Shown here: one piece after another, positions 1-8,075 of the stretch
How the letters are laid out: each line of letters starts with the position of its first letter
Numbering within the stretch: position 1 is the stretch's first letter
Source: Marinobacter sediminicola
GTDB taxonomy: Bacteria > Pseudomonadota > Gammaproteobacteria > Pseudomonadales > Oleiphilaceae
Reading direction: 5' to 3'
Assembly: GCF_031157525.1 (NCBI RefSeq)
Contig: NZ_JAVIXR010000007.1
Location: 1 to 64,000 of the forward strand
DNA length: 64,000 nt
Translations under genes and position numbers: made by a program
Notes under the pieces: generated by a model
What the model saw: the letters and a program-made list of their open reading frames with translations, nothing else
Told to the model about the DNA's origin: nothing
The model's database searches: none

Positions 1-273
1 CTTTAGCTCATCCAACCTTTCTTTGGCCAAATCTAAGCGTGAAATCTTGGTATCAGCATTTTTTGAGTCATTGGCGATTTGGAGAGATTCGTTGATGATC
101 TCAACTAGCCGTTGAGCAGACGATGCGGCTATCTGTTGGGTTACATCGAGTTGAGGTTCTTGGGCTGAGTGCGGCCTGCTACCTTTTTGAGAGCTGCCAG
201 GTCTCGATTTGAAGGACCATATCAGGACGAACAACAGAGCCACGACGATGATCAGAACAACTAAACCTTCCAC
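1..273 (-). CDS. Partial membrane-anchored protein (N-terminus only)
   Basis: The reading frame is open for all 91 codons from a GTG start at 273 to the window edge, so the C-terminus is missing. The GTG is chosen because GGAG lies 6 bases upstream and the alternative GTG at 277 soon hits a stop. Residues 3-20 form one hydrophobic segment (VEGLVVLIIVVALLFVLIW), followed by basic residues and a polar, helical region (about 50-91) with the look of a coiled coil. This suggests an N-anchored protein with a cytoplasmic domain. I do not recognise the family. It lies downstream, in the same direction, of the HEPN gene at 21684-22559, from which it is separated only by the 21-kb element, so the two may once have been one operon. 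Confidence 0.6.
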   Translation of the reverse strand, partial: MEGLVVLIIVVALLFVLIWSFKSRPGSSQKGSRPHSAQEPQLDVTQQIAASSAQRLVEIINESLQIANDSKNADTKISRLDLAKERLDELK

Positions 274-315
274 TCACTACTCCATATTGCTAAACGCCAG
301 ACCATTGACGCAGTG

Positions 316-320
316 GTTAG
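316..320. repeat. Target-site duplication, left copy (GTTAG)
   Basis: The five bases GTTAG directly precede the TGTGG terminus at 321. They recur at 21673-21677, directly after the CCACA terminus. A 5-bp duplication is what Tn7/TniA-class DDE transposases leave. Confidence 0.88.
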
Positions 321-386
321 TGTGGGATCATAATATAGTTGGTAACTTAATAATAAAGTCGGTAACTTCGTAATAAAGTTGGTAAC
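321..386 (+). repeat. Left end: three 16-bp transposase-binding-type repeats
   Basis: Repeats lie at 331-346 (TAATATAGTTGGTAAC), 351-366 (TAATAAAGTCGGTAAC) and 371-386 (TAATAAAGTTGGTAAC), spaced exactly 20 bp apart, about two helical turns. The outermost starts 10 bp inside the TGTGGG terminus. This compact phased array is typical of Tn7-like ends. Confidence 0.87.
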
Positions 387-431
387 TACCGAGCGTTGTG
401 GCAAAGTCGGGTCATTCTTCTCAGGAATCTA

Positions 432-1612
432 GTGTCTCGTTTGGTTAATTCGCTCACTTATTATCAATTAGACTCAGCTTTGCTTTCGCCACCGATGTCA
501 TAATGGACTCGGCACTTTTATGCCACCGGAACGGCTTTGCCAGTTTTTCGTTGTGAACCTTGATGAACTTTTTAATCGCAGACTTTAATTCGCCGACACT
601 GGTGAAAATGCCTCGATAAAGTGCCCGTCGCTCCAGTTGGCTAAACCAACCCTCCACCGCATTGAGCCAGGACGCGCTCGTGGGCGTGAAGTGCAGCTTG
701 AATCGAGGGTGCTTGGCCAACCAAGCTTTGGCCTCTGGCGTCTTGTGAGTCGAGCTGTTATCCAGAATCAAATGTAGATCCATACCCTTCGGAGTTTCTC
801 GATCAATCTGTCGCAAGAAATCCAAAAACTCCTTGGCCCGGTGGCGCTGAGTGACTCGACCAATCACCTGGCCCGTCAGTGTATTAAACGCAGCGTACAG
901 ACTGGTTGTGCCATGACGCTTGCAATCGTGTGTGCGACGCTCCACTTGTCCTGGACGAAGCTGCAATTTTGGCTGAGTTCGGTCAAGAGCCTGAATTTGG
1001 GTCTTTTCGTCAACAGACAGAACCAGTGCATTGTCCGGGGGATTCATATAGAGCCCGACAACATCACAAACCTTCTCGGCGAAGTGAGGGTCGTTGCTGA
1101 TCTTGAACGTTTTGATCCGGTGCGGTTTCAAATCGGCTGCTTTCCAGATTTGATGCACTTGCCACCGCGTCACCCCGGCATGCTCGGCCATAAGGCTGAT
1201 GCTCCAGTGTGTGGCTTCTTTCGGAACCTTATGGACCGTGTCATCTAAAATCTTCTTGACGGTTTTACCGGCCAGCTTTCGCGGCTGACCGGGTCGCGGC
1301 GCATCATAAAGCCCCTCAAGACCTCGCTCACTGTAGCGTTTGCGCCACTTGAAGACGGTTTGAGTGCTAACCTGAAGAGAGTCTGAGATCCCTTTTGGTG
1401 TCTCACCTTCGTTCAGTAACAAAAGAATCTTGGCGCGTTGCGCCAGATGCTGGCTCAGGGTATTGGTTCGGCACCAACTTTCGAGTTCCAACTGATCGTT
1501 TACAGTTAGATTAAACGGCGCTGCGGGTTTGGCCACGATGGGAGCCTTTTATTGCTGATGTATAGCTCTTATTATACCCAACATGAATAAGCGAATTAAA
1601 CAGACGAAACAC
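432..1612 (-). mobile_element. IS630-family insertion sequence, apparently complete
   Basis: The ends are imperfect inverted repeats: left GTGTCTCGTTTGGTTAATTC and right, read inward, GTGTTTCGTCTGTTTAATTC. Each end is bordered by TA (430-431 and 1613-1614), the dinucleotide target that IS630/mariner elements duplicate. Length is 1,181 bp with one transposase gene. It is nested in the larger element, close to its left end. Confidence 0.9.
454..1536 (-). CDS. IS630-family transposase
   Basis: A full-length 360-aa DDE transposase. The N-terminal third is a helix-turn-helix/winged-helix DNA-binding region (about 20-130; GISDSLQVSTQTVFKWRKRY). The C-terminal two thirds hold the catalytic core, with acidic residues in SVDEKTQ (about residue 175), LILDNSSTHKT and the late Glu in SWLNAVEGWFSQLERRA. 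The frame is uninterrupted, so it may be active. It begins just inside the right inverted repeat and ends inside the left one, filling the IS. It is unlikely to mobilise the surrounding 21-kb element, whose ends are of a different class. Confidence 0.93.
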   Translation of the reverse strand: MAKPAAPFNLTVNDQLELESWCRTNTLSQHLAQRAKILLLLNEGETPKGISDSLQVSTQTVFKWRKRYSERGLEGLYDAPRPGQPRKLAGKTVKKILDDTVHKVPKEATHWSISLMAEHAGVTRWQVHQIWKAADLKPHRIKTFKISNDPHFAEKVCDVVGLYMNPPDNALVLSVDEKTQIQALDRTQPKLQLRPGQVERRTHDCKRHGTTSLYAAFNTLTGQVIGRVTQRHRAKEFLDFLRQIDRETPKGMDLHLILDNSSTHKTPEAKAWLAKHPRFKLHFTPTSASWLNAVEGWFSQLERRALYRGIFTSVGELKSAIKKFIKVHNEKLAKPFRWHKSAESIMTSVAKAKLSLIDNK

Positions 1613-1633
1613 TAGGCGAGGGAATCTCAGTCT

Positions 1634-2044
1634 TCAAGCAGTCACTGATCGGATGTCGCGCACCAACCTGATCAACGTTTCGGTGTTGGGATTATCCAGC
1701 AGGTGCGTTCGGATGGAGGTTCCATTCAGCCTCCACAAACGGGTGGGTTTGGTGAACCATTCTGCAGCCATTTTTTCATGGCCAGCAGGTGTTAGGAGCA
1801 CCAGAGCTTTATGCAGCCCAAGAAACAGACCGATCCGCTCGACGACTGGCGCGGGTAATTCGAAGTTCTGATTGTTAGGAGCTTGTATCTCACATGACCA
1901 GTGATGCAGGGTCGTTGTCGTGATATCCAACAGTGTTGCTAGCTCGGCGTCAGAAAGATGCCAGCTTTTAGCCTGATCGAGAATCCATCTGAGGCCAGCA
2001 CTACCGTGGCTATTGGTGATGTTAGGAAGTTGATTCATTGGCAT
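1634..2044 (-). CDS. Orphan MbcA/ParS/Xre-type (DUF2384-like) antitoxin candidate
   Basis: 136 aa when started at the ATG at 2044, preceded by CGGAGAG; an upstream ATG at 2089 lacks a comparable site. Residues about 15-60 look like a helix-turn-helix (LSDAELATLLDITTTTLHHW). The C-terminal part (WFTKPTRLWRLNGTSIRTHL, then a Leu-rich helix) resembles the toxin-binding domain of RES-partner antitoxins. The RES toxin normally follows directly downstream, but here the sequence runs within 22 bp into the IS630 insertion and then the element's end repeats. The partner is absent. The family call rests on pattern only; it could be another small regulator. Confidence 0.5.
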   Translation of the reverse strand: MPMNQLPNITNSHGSAGLRWILDQAKSWHLSDAELATLLDITTTTLHHWSCEIQAPNNQNFELPAPVVERIGLFLGLHKALVLLTPAGHEKMAAEWFTKPTRLWRLNGTSIRTHLLDNPNTETLIRLVRDIRSVTA

Positions 2045-2170
2045 TAGCTCTCCGGAAAGCCTGAGATCAGGCCGGCGCACTGTAGACAACTTAACTTTAA
2101 CACTTGAACAAGCCCTGCTACATACTCGTGCAGGCCTGATAGGGTAGTTGCGGCGATGGCGTGATGGTGA

Positions 2171-2760
2171 TTAATTGTTGTGAAATTCGCGGGGCCAATG
2201 CGAGTAGACGAGATCTCTGAGCAGGTCACTCAGAGGGTTGTCCACGATACAAGCGAGTATGAGGGGCTGGGAGAAGCCCTCATCGGTAAGCGGTATAGCA
2301 ATCAGTCCGTGAGCCATAGACGCGACGCTGGCAGGAAGGATCGCGATGCCAATATCGGATACCTCTAGAACACGGCTTATGGATATTCCTGCCTTGTTTG
2401 CTAATGTCTCCAGTTGTCGCCTCAGAAAGGTTCTTTGGGTAGCCGGCTGAAGCAAAACCGCTCCCCATCAAGCTCCCTAAAACCGATTTTTCCTGCAATC
2501 TATGACCCCGGTTCAGAATCACAAAAAGCGGCTCATTTCCTAACCTGGAAACTAATAAGCCAGACAGGGCGCCTTCATCCAGATCTGCGCGGGGAACCCC
2601 AGCATCTAGCTTGCCAGCTTTCAGCGATGCGATATGAAAGAGGGCGTTCCCTTTGTGTAACTCCAGATTGGGCATTGGGCGATTTGCGAGTAAATCAGCC
2701 AAGACTGAAGTAAGTGTTTTGGAGAAGATGGCGCTTGCCGAATAACCGACCCGCAATGTG
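2171..2760 (-). pseudogene. LysR-type regulator remnant (effector domain only)
   Basis: Two overlapping minus-strand frames give the two halves of a LysR substrate-binding domain. The first (about 2760-2440) reads LRVGYSASAIFSKTL...DAGV...LVSRLGNEPLFVILNRGH. The second (about 2455-2171) reads LETLANKAGISISRVLEVSD...IAILPASVASMAHGLIAIPL. A frameshift near 2440-2455 separates them. The N-terminal DNA-binding domain is missing because the sequence switches at about 2760 to IS21 istA sequence. It cannot encode a working regulator. It may be the former regulator of a gene no longer present. Confidence 0.75.
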
Positions 2761-3349
2761 CCTCCTCTGGCAGGCCACCGAAGTAACGCAGGGCTTCATC
2801 GTGAAGCTGGATAAAAGTCTGGGTATCCAGAGGGCGAAAGGCCAGACCCACGTACATCAACCGCGAGTACGACAGCACGAATACTACAAAATGCAGCGCG
2901 CGCTCGTCGCCACCGATCAGCACACTGCGCAACTCACCGGGGTCCACCTGGCACTGAACACCGGGCACGTCGTCCAGAATGGGCTCGTAGTAGCATATCT
3001 GAGCCGAGGCCACTTCCTCCTTGAGCATTCGCTCATAGCGGCGAATGGACCGATCTGAAGCTAGCAATTCACCCACCTTCGATTGCAGCTTGCGGGCACT
3101 CCTGACGACGCTGGGCTTGGAAAACTTCTTGAGCAAATGCACCAAGTAATCACGGTGGTCGTCGAGGCGCTTTGTGCGCGAGGGATTCTCAATCTGTTCC
3201 GAAATCGCGTTCTCATCCATTCGCAGATACTTGCGAACGGTATTGCGGGACAGCACCAGTTCCTGACTGATGGCGCGAATCTACGATCCTTTACCGTTAT
3301 CGTGCAGTGCTTTGATCTTGTGTATCACAACCCACTCCTTCACTGACAT
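2761..3349 (-). pseudogene. istA: istA fragment of an IS21-family element
   Basis: The N-terminal part of an IS21 transposase: start ATG at 3349 (MSVKEWVVIHKIKALHDNGK), HTH region, and the beginning of the catalytic domain (GVQCQVDPGELRSVL, then the FVLSYSRLMYV block). There is an in-frame TAG at 3281-3283, at codon 23. The frame is truncated after LRYFGGLPEE, where LysR sequence begins. The istB partner is absent. IS21 terminal sequence appears to extend to about 3440 (ending TAACA). Confidence 0.85.
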
Positions 3350-3453
3350 GCCCCCGGCCATCGATAAAAGCGGGGGACAGTAGCTGGTTCTGTGGTTTGA
3401 CGGTCACTCGGAGGTGGGTCACTTTAATTGGCCACTAACAGTCCATAGCCACT

Positions 3454-6180
3454 TTATGATTCAAGTGCTGTGGTCTTAGTCAGTTGGAGCAGGCACGCTT
3501 TTTGGATTAGGCCCTCCCTGCTGTCGGTATTGAGCTTCCTGAAAATACTGTTGATATGCGTTTTTACCGTACTGATACCAATGAATAGGAACTCGGCAAT
3601 CTCCTGATTCCTACGGCCTTCAACTATATGAAACAACACGTCAAGCTCTCGTTTCGAAAGTTGATCAAAAGGGGGTGGCAGTGGTTGCTCGCGAAAGGGG
3701 GAGGGTGAGGATGCTTCGCTCTTGAGTTCGAAAAGAAGCTTTCGTATTGGGCCTGCATTTTTAAGTAGTTGTGTTGTGCCCTGTTGTTGGAAGGCTTTTT
3801 CTGAAAGGCCGAGCTGGAAAAGCTCGAAGAGGTTTTGTCTTTCATGAAAAAATAAGCGATGTAAATTACTTTCTGCTGCAAGTTCTACTGCTTTGTCCAG
3901 GCTGTGAAGCGCTATTTCCTCAAGATCCTTACTCCACTGCAGTCGGCTTTGTAGCAGGTAAGCGTCGATCAGCAGCTGCTGGTGGTTTTGCTTATCTAGT
4001 GCGGAAATCAAAAGTTCACAACTACTATGGGCATCTTGCCAGTTGCGGCGATGATACTCTACCCAGCAGTAGGCAAGCCGCTCTTCCGGCATAGTGTCTA
4101 TACCATAGAGTCTTAACACCCGATCCCACTCGCTCAGCCAAACATTGATGGCAGTCTCATCGTCACGCTCTACTGCCAAGCGGACTCGATAAGCGCCGCA
4201 TAGCCGGTAAACTCCCCAGAGCTTATTTTTAGTAGCGACTGCCTGGGCTTCCGCCCATGCTTTATCGGCCTGCTCAGGTTTGGCTTGAGCCCAATAGAGT
4301 CGGGCCTGATGGTGAAGGACCCAAGGCAAGATAGCCGCTGGACGGAATGCCATGGCGATCAATGCGGCGCGATCGAGTAAGCGTTCGGCGCTGTCTAGTC
4401 GGTTTATTTCCAGGCGGGCCAAACCCAAACCCAAGAAATAGAAAAGATCGTAGAAATTACGTGCCACGGCCTCCAAATCGCCACTGGGCCTTAATCCGAC
4501 AAAACGAGCCTCTGCCTGTCGGACCTGACCTTGAGCAATCTCGATCTGGCCGAGCAGGAAATCCAAATAGTTGGGTAATCCTCTAACGCCGAATAACCTT
4601 AGTTCATGGAGTGATTGCTCGGCGTTTCTTTTCGCTGTAGATAGCTCGCCAAGCCCGAAGTGGGAACTGGCTCGAAAGAATTTTAATATTGACAGGGCAG
4701 CGTTATTGTTTTTTCCGCTTAGCAGCTCAGCGTCACAAATGGATATACAATGGCGCAGGTTGCCCCCGAGATCCGCCTGTCTGGCTCGCAAATAGGCAAC
4801 TGTTTGACTAAGGCGCTGCTGAGGATTGCTGTTAAGGGGGTGCGGTTTAAGCAAGCGCTTCAGTCGGCTGAGGTTGCTTTTTATACGATTGAGATCGTTG
4901 CTAATAATAATTGCCGAGGCTTCGATGATCGCCAGAGTGTGGTGGTCATCTGTTAGCTCCTGAGGGATAGTCTCGATCAGATTAACGACGTCGTTTACTT
5001 CGCCCTCACGAACCAAATCGAAAGTGTGCTTCTCGATAAAGCGGAGCAGAGCTTTGAAATCATGACAGCGTCCATACTGCTGAAGTCCCTCAGCATAACG
5101 GCCCTTTTGTAGAAACCACTCCACTGCCAGTCGGTGGAGTTCTTGGGTACGGGCTAAATCTGTCTGTTTTAACTGCTTGTATAGGTAGCACTGAAACATA
5201 GGGTGATAGCGGTGCCAGCCAATCTCATGGCCATGCGGCTGGACAAACAAGTTGTGTTGCAGTAGCCGTGCTATAGGGTCACGCTTCGATTGGGGATTCA
5301 AATGCTTTACAAGGCCTACATTGAATGCGTCGACAACGCTGGTGTCATATAATAGATCGCGCAATGATTCGTTCAGCTGTTCGAGGATCTCCTGTTGGAA
5401 ATAGGTGCTTATATATTGCTCGGCAAGCGCAGCAACATGTGAGTGGTCGAGCTCAAGCTCATCGCTTTGTCTGAGCTTTTGGTAGGCGCTACCCCAGAGT
5501 TGAATACCGGTAATCCAACCTTCGTTGCAAGAGTTGAGATGGCGAACTGCGGCTGGTGTGGTCTCAAATCCTGATAAATTGCAGAGCTTGGCGGTGTCGT
5601 CAGCATTAAAGGCTAAATCCGTGAGTTCGAATTCAACCAGCTGATTTTCAGTGCGTAACCGGCTGAGTGCAATGTTGGGGCGGGCGCGAGAGGCAAGTGC
5701 CAAGTGCAGATTATCAGGTGCTTCATCCAGAAGGCGTTGAATTCGTTGTTTAACACGAGGAGCTTTAATCTGATCGACGTTATCCAGCACGAGTGTAATA
5801 GGGTGCATGAAGTGTTGTATCTGGTTAAGCAACTCCGCCCAGACTCGCTCGGACACCGCAGGCAGCGATTCTTGTGCCTCTTTTAGAAGTTGCTCCCCTA
5901 CGACCCCGGCTTTTTTGAAGGCGGCAACCAAATAGGTCAGGAAAAGGTTGCTGTCGTTGTCCCGGCTATCCAACGTATACCAGGCGGTATGCAGGTCGGC
6001 GCGATGGGCCCATTGGGTTAGCAGCACCGTTTTTCCGTAACCACCAGGGCAGCAGATCATTATTAGTCGATGATGTTTTGCCGTGCTCAAGCGTGCGAGA
6101 AGACTGTCACGAACCACCCAGGTCGAAACCTCAGTGGGAATTTTGACTTTATTGATAATAACTGGCACAGGCATAAACAT
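3454..6180 (-). CDS. MalT-type ATP-binding LuxR-family transcriptional activator
   Basis: 908 aa, the usual size for MalT/AlkS-type regulators. A P-loop (CCPGGYGKT, residues 43-51) opens a STAND-type NTPase domain, a helical TPR-like sensor region fills the middle, and a LuxR helix-turn-helix lies at the C-terminus (LSKRELDVLFHIVEGRRNQE and following, about 840-905). Such proteins bind ATP and an inducer and switch on catabolic operons. In this element it is the only intact large regulator and stands upstream of, and divergent from, the catabolic cluster starting at 8076, so control of that cluster is a reasonable inference. ATGs at 6180 and 6174 are both possible starts. Confidence 0.88.
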   Translation of the reverse strand: MFMPVPVIINKVKIPTEVSTWVVRDSLLARLSTAKHHRLIMICCPGGYGKTVLLTQWAHRADLHTAWYTLDSRDNDSNLFLTYLVAAFKKAGVVGEQLLKEAQESLPAVSERVWAELLNQIQHFMHPITLVLDNVDQIKAPRVKQRIQRLLDEAPDNLHLALASRARPNIALSRLRTENQLVEFELTDLAFNADDTAKLCNLSGFETTPAAVRHLNSCNEGWITGIQLWGSAYQKLRQSDELELDHSHVAALAEQYISTYFQQEILEQLNESLRDLLYDTSVVDAFNVGLVKHLNPQSKRDPIARLLQHNLFVQPHGHEIGWHRYHPMFQCYLYKQLKQTDLARTQELHRLAVEWFLQKGRYAEGLQQYGRCHDFKALLRFIEKHTFDLVREGEVNDVVNLIETIPQELTDDHHTLAIIEASAIIISNDLNRIKSNLSRLKRLLKPHPLNSNPQQRLSQTVAYLRARQADLGGNLRHCISICDAELLSGKNNNAALSILKFFRASSHFGLGELSTAKRNAEQSLHELRLFGVRGLPNYLDFLLGQIEIAQGQVRQAEARFVGLRPSGDLEAVARNFYDLFYFLGLGLARLEINRLDSAERLLDRAALIAMAFRPAAILPWVLHHQARLYWAQAKPEQADKAWAEAQAVATKNKLWGVYRLCGAYRVRLAVERDDETAINVWLSEWDRVLRLYGIDTMPEERLAYCWVEYHRRNWQDAHSSCELLISALDKQNHQQLLIDAYLLQSRLQWSKDLEEIALHSLDKAVELAAESNLHRLFFHERQNLFELFQLGLSEKAFQQQGTTQLLKNAGPIRKLLFELKSEASSPSPFREQPLPPPFDQLSKRELDVLFHIVEGRRNQEIAEFLFIGISTVKTHINSIFRKLNTDSREGLIQKACLLQLTKTTALES

Positions 6181-6254
6181 GTCACTCGAGAGTAATTTGT
6201 TATCAGGTAAACATTTTTATTCTTAATTAATAAGATGAAAACTCTGTCATCAGT

Positions 6255-6515
6255 TAACAAGGGTTAGATGGCTCAGTCAATATGCCTTGGTGATTGTCGC
6301 AGTTCCGGCAGTGCGCTCTGAATGCTGCGCCCCTCGTAAGGCCTGCCGGCGTCCAGTTGTGCGGTAGCAACTCATCAATGGCATTTTTTTCTGCATCGGC
6401 TGTCTCGTCAGCACGTCTTTAAGATAAGCGTACGGATAGTGATCATTGAGCTTTGCAGACTGGATTAAAACTATCACTGCAGCGGCACGTTGAGACTGTA
6501 GCAAAACCCCAAACC
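6255..6515 (-). pseudogene. IS66 tnpC 3' fragment
   Basis: Minus-strand translation gives the C-terminal end of an IS66 transposase: VLIQSAKLNDHYPYAYLKDV, then after a frameshift in an A-run near 6385, IDELLPHNWTPAGL. The rest of tnpC is replaced by an IS1182 fragment; its N-terminal piece lies at 6795-6930. This fills most of the otherwise gene-free interval between the regulator and the IS1182 remnant. Confidence 0.7.
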
Positions 6516-6561
6516 AGACCGGTTTCGGTAACATTGGGCAAACAGACAAGGAGCAGTCGGA

Positions 6562-6792
6562 ATGCCCTGCTTCAAGTACTACAACTACGACCAGGATGCT
6601 ATGGTCGTCAATTATCAGGAACAGCTTCAGCCCGGCACCTTTGAACACAAGTTAGATCTGTCGGTGTTTCACCCCAAGTATTGCAACGACGACACAGGCA
6701 GCACGGCCTACGATCCTGCCATTCTCCTGAAGATCTTTGTGTTTGCTTACTCCAAGGACATCACCTCCAACCGCGAGATCCAGTGGTGCTGA
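6562..6792 (+). pseudogene. IS1182-family transposase N-terminal fragment
   Basis: 76 codons starting MPCFKYYNYDQDAMVVNYQE and running to SNREIQWC, typical of the N-terminal (DUF772-like) part of IS1182/IS5-type transposases (LDLSVFHPKYCNDD, AYDPAILLKIFVFAYSK). The frame stops at 6790-6792 and the following DNA is IS66 sequence on the other strand, so the element was inserted into IS66 tnpC and then lost its 3' part. Not functional. Confidence 0.85.
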
Positions 6793-6794
6793 GA

Positions 6795-6930
6795 GATCAA
6801 CAGCACCAGCGCTCGATCTTTCAGGCTCAGTGCCTGTTCTTTGGCGTCTAGGGACGTCATCAACTCCGTCGCTAAGGAACGGAGTTGATCGGCAGAGAGC
6901 TGGTTAAGATCGGGATGTTTTTACATACCG
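6795..6930 (-). pseudogene. IS66 tnpC 5' fragment
   Basis: Minus-strand translation reads HPDLNQLSADQLRSLATELM and then LDAKEQALSLKDRALVLL, the N-terminal coil of IS66 TnpC. It ends where the IS1182 fragment begins. With 6255-6515 it shows that one IS66 tnpC was split by another insertion. Confidence 0.7.
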
Positions 6931-7004
6931 AGCAGCATGCCAAGCCACGACCACCAAGACGATGCGCTATTCTGATGATGTTCTGGGTAACCGGCTTATG
7001 GTTA

Positions 7005-7330
7005 TAAAACCGAGATCACTCCGGCCTCACCGAGGCGCTGCCATGGAAGTCCTTGAACCAGTGCAGCCAACTGTTCGTCCGTTAACGTCACTTACTTACC
7101 ACGCCAGGCTTCGCCCCAGTGGAATTTGCCGTGATTCAATCGTCTGGCACAGAGCCAGATGCCCAGGCCATTGTGGATCAGCACTTTCATCTGGTTGCCC
7201 CGCTTGTTGGCGAATAGGTACGCACAATGGGGTTTGGTTGAGTCAAGCACCTGAACCACACACGCCAACGCCGTATCTGGCCCGGCCCGCATATCCAGCG
7301 GTTTGGTGGCCAGCTAGATCTAGTCAATGC
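7005..7330 (-). pseudogene. IS66 tnpB, interrupted
   Basis: The characteristic TnpB sequence is seen (MRAGPDTALACVV, PHCAYLFANKRGNQMKVLIH, GIWLCARRLNHGKFHW). After a stop it continues as LTDEQLAALVQGLPWQRLGE, the usual TnpB C-terminus. A further stop lies near 7317, where the N-terminus should continue. The gene is therefore broken at least twice. Confidence 0.8.
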
Positions 7331-7333
7331 GGA

Positions 7334-7699
7334 TCATGACAACAGCTTACGCAGAAAAGCCGCGCACTGTTGGCCTTGATCGGCGGGCCACTCCACCACA
7401 ACCGAGCCGCCGGCTCGTGGGGTCTCGATGCGGATGGTGCGATCGGTATCGGCAGGATTGGTGGTATGCCCGCCCATTGCTGGCAAACGAACCGGTACAA
7501 AGGCTGGAGGCAGTCCTCCATCTGCTTGTTTCGTCTCCCTGATCCAACGCCGAAGTTGGTTGGCGTTGAGGTCATTATCCAGGGCAATACGTAAAACAGA
7601 CGCACCCGGACTATGATACTCGGCCACCAGCCGAGCTTTAAATTCCGGAGCGTGCCGACAACGTTTTCGGTAAGGGCGGGGTACGCTTACGTGGTTCAT
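7334..7699 (-). CDS. IS66 accessory protein TnpA
   Basis: An intact 121-aa frame with the features of IS66 Orf1: an N-terminal helix-turn-helix region (HAPEFKARLVAEY...SVLRIALDNDLNANQLRRWI) and a C-terminal half (FVPVRLP...RAGGSVVVEWPA) as in the family. It is the first gene of the element and the only intact one, since tnpB and tnpC are broken, so it is probably a relic that happens to be open. A strong hairpin lies 1 bp upstream of the start. Confidence 0.85.
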   Translation of the reverse strand: MNHVSVPRPYRKRCRHAPEFKARLVAEYHSPGASVLRIALDNDLNANQLRRWIRETKQADGGLPPAFVPVRLPAMGGHTTNPADTDRTIRIETPRAGGSVVVEWPADQGQQCAAFLRKLLS

Positions 7700-7700
7700 A

Positions 7701-7734
7701 GATAGTGTCCACTAAAGAATAAGTGGACACTATC
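7701..7734. promoter_or_regulatory. 13-bp perfect hairpin directly upstream of IS66 tnpA
   Basis: GATAGTGTCCACT and its exact complement AGTGGACACTATC are separated by 8 bases. In the tnpA message the hairpin would end 1 base before the ATG and hide the ribosome-binding region, which suggests translational damping of the transposition genes. The IS66 terminus (GTAACCGTCCGCC read inward) probably lies at about 7782. From there to 8075 I see no gene, only the leader of the catabolic cluster. Confidence 0.6.
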
Positions 7735-8075
7735 TTGAAGGCTTCAGCATCAGGCTCAAGAGGGGTTTGGCGGACGGTTACCGTAAGAGGGCCTAACATA
7801 GCGCTTGACGCGCGCACGCAGCTCGCGCTTTCCACCCCGGTTCATATTAATTCCACCCACCTGGTTACGCAAAACCAACCCGCAGGTTGACGCCTCGGTG
7901 TGCCTGTCATTGTTATAAGTAGATGTAGGTTAAGCGACGGTGTAGGGCGACTACGGGAAAATAAAATCGCCGAGAAAACCCACATGAGTTCGGAGCCGCA
8001 GAGGCAGGAGCTGATTTAGCATCATCGAAGCGCGTTGACCCTAAAGCTAAAGTAACAGAATCAAGAGAGAGTTTT

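Noticed and set aside
841..1248. 135-aa plus-strand frame opposite the IS630 transposase
   Set aside because: It is the antisense of a well-supported transposase.
7783..7860. Possible further transposase fragment upstream of the catabolic genes
   Set aside because: Translations on both strands are short and do not match a family I can name.
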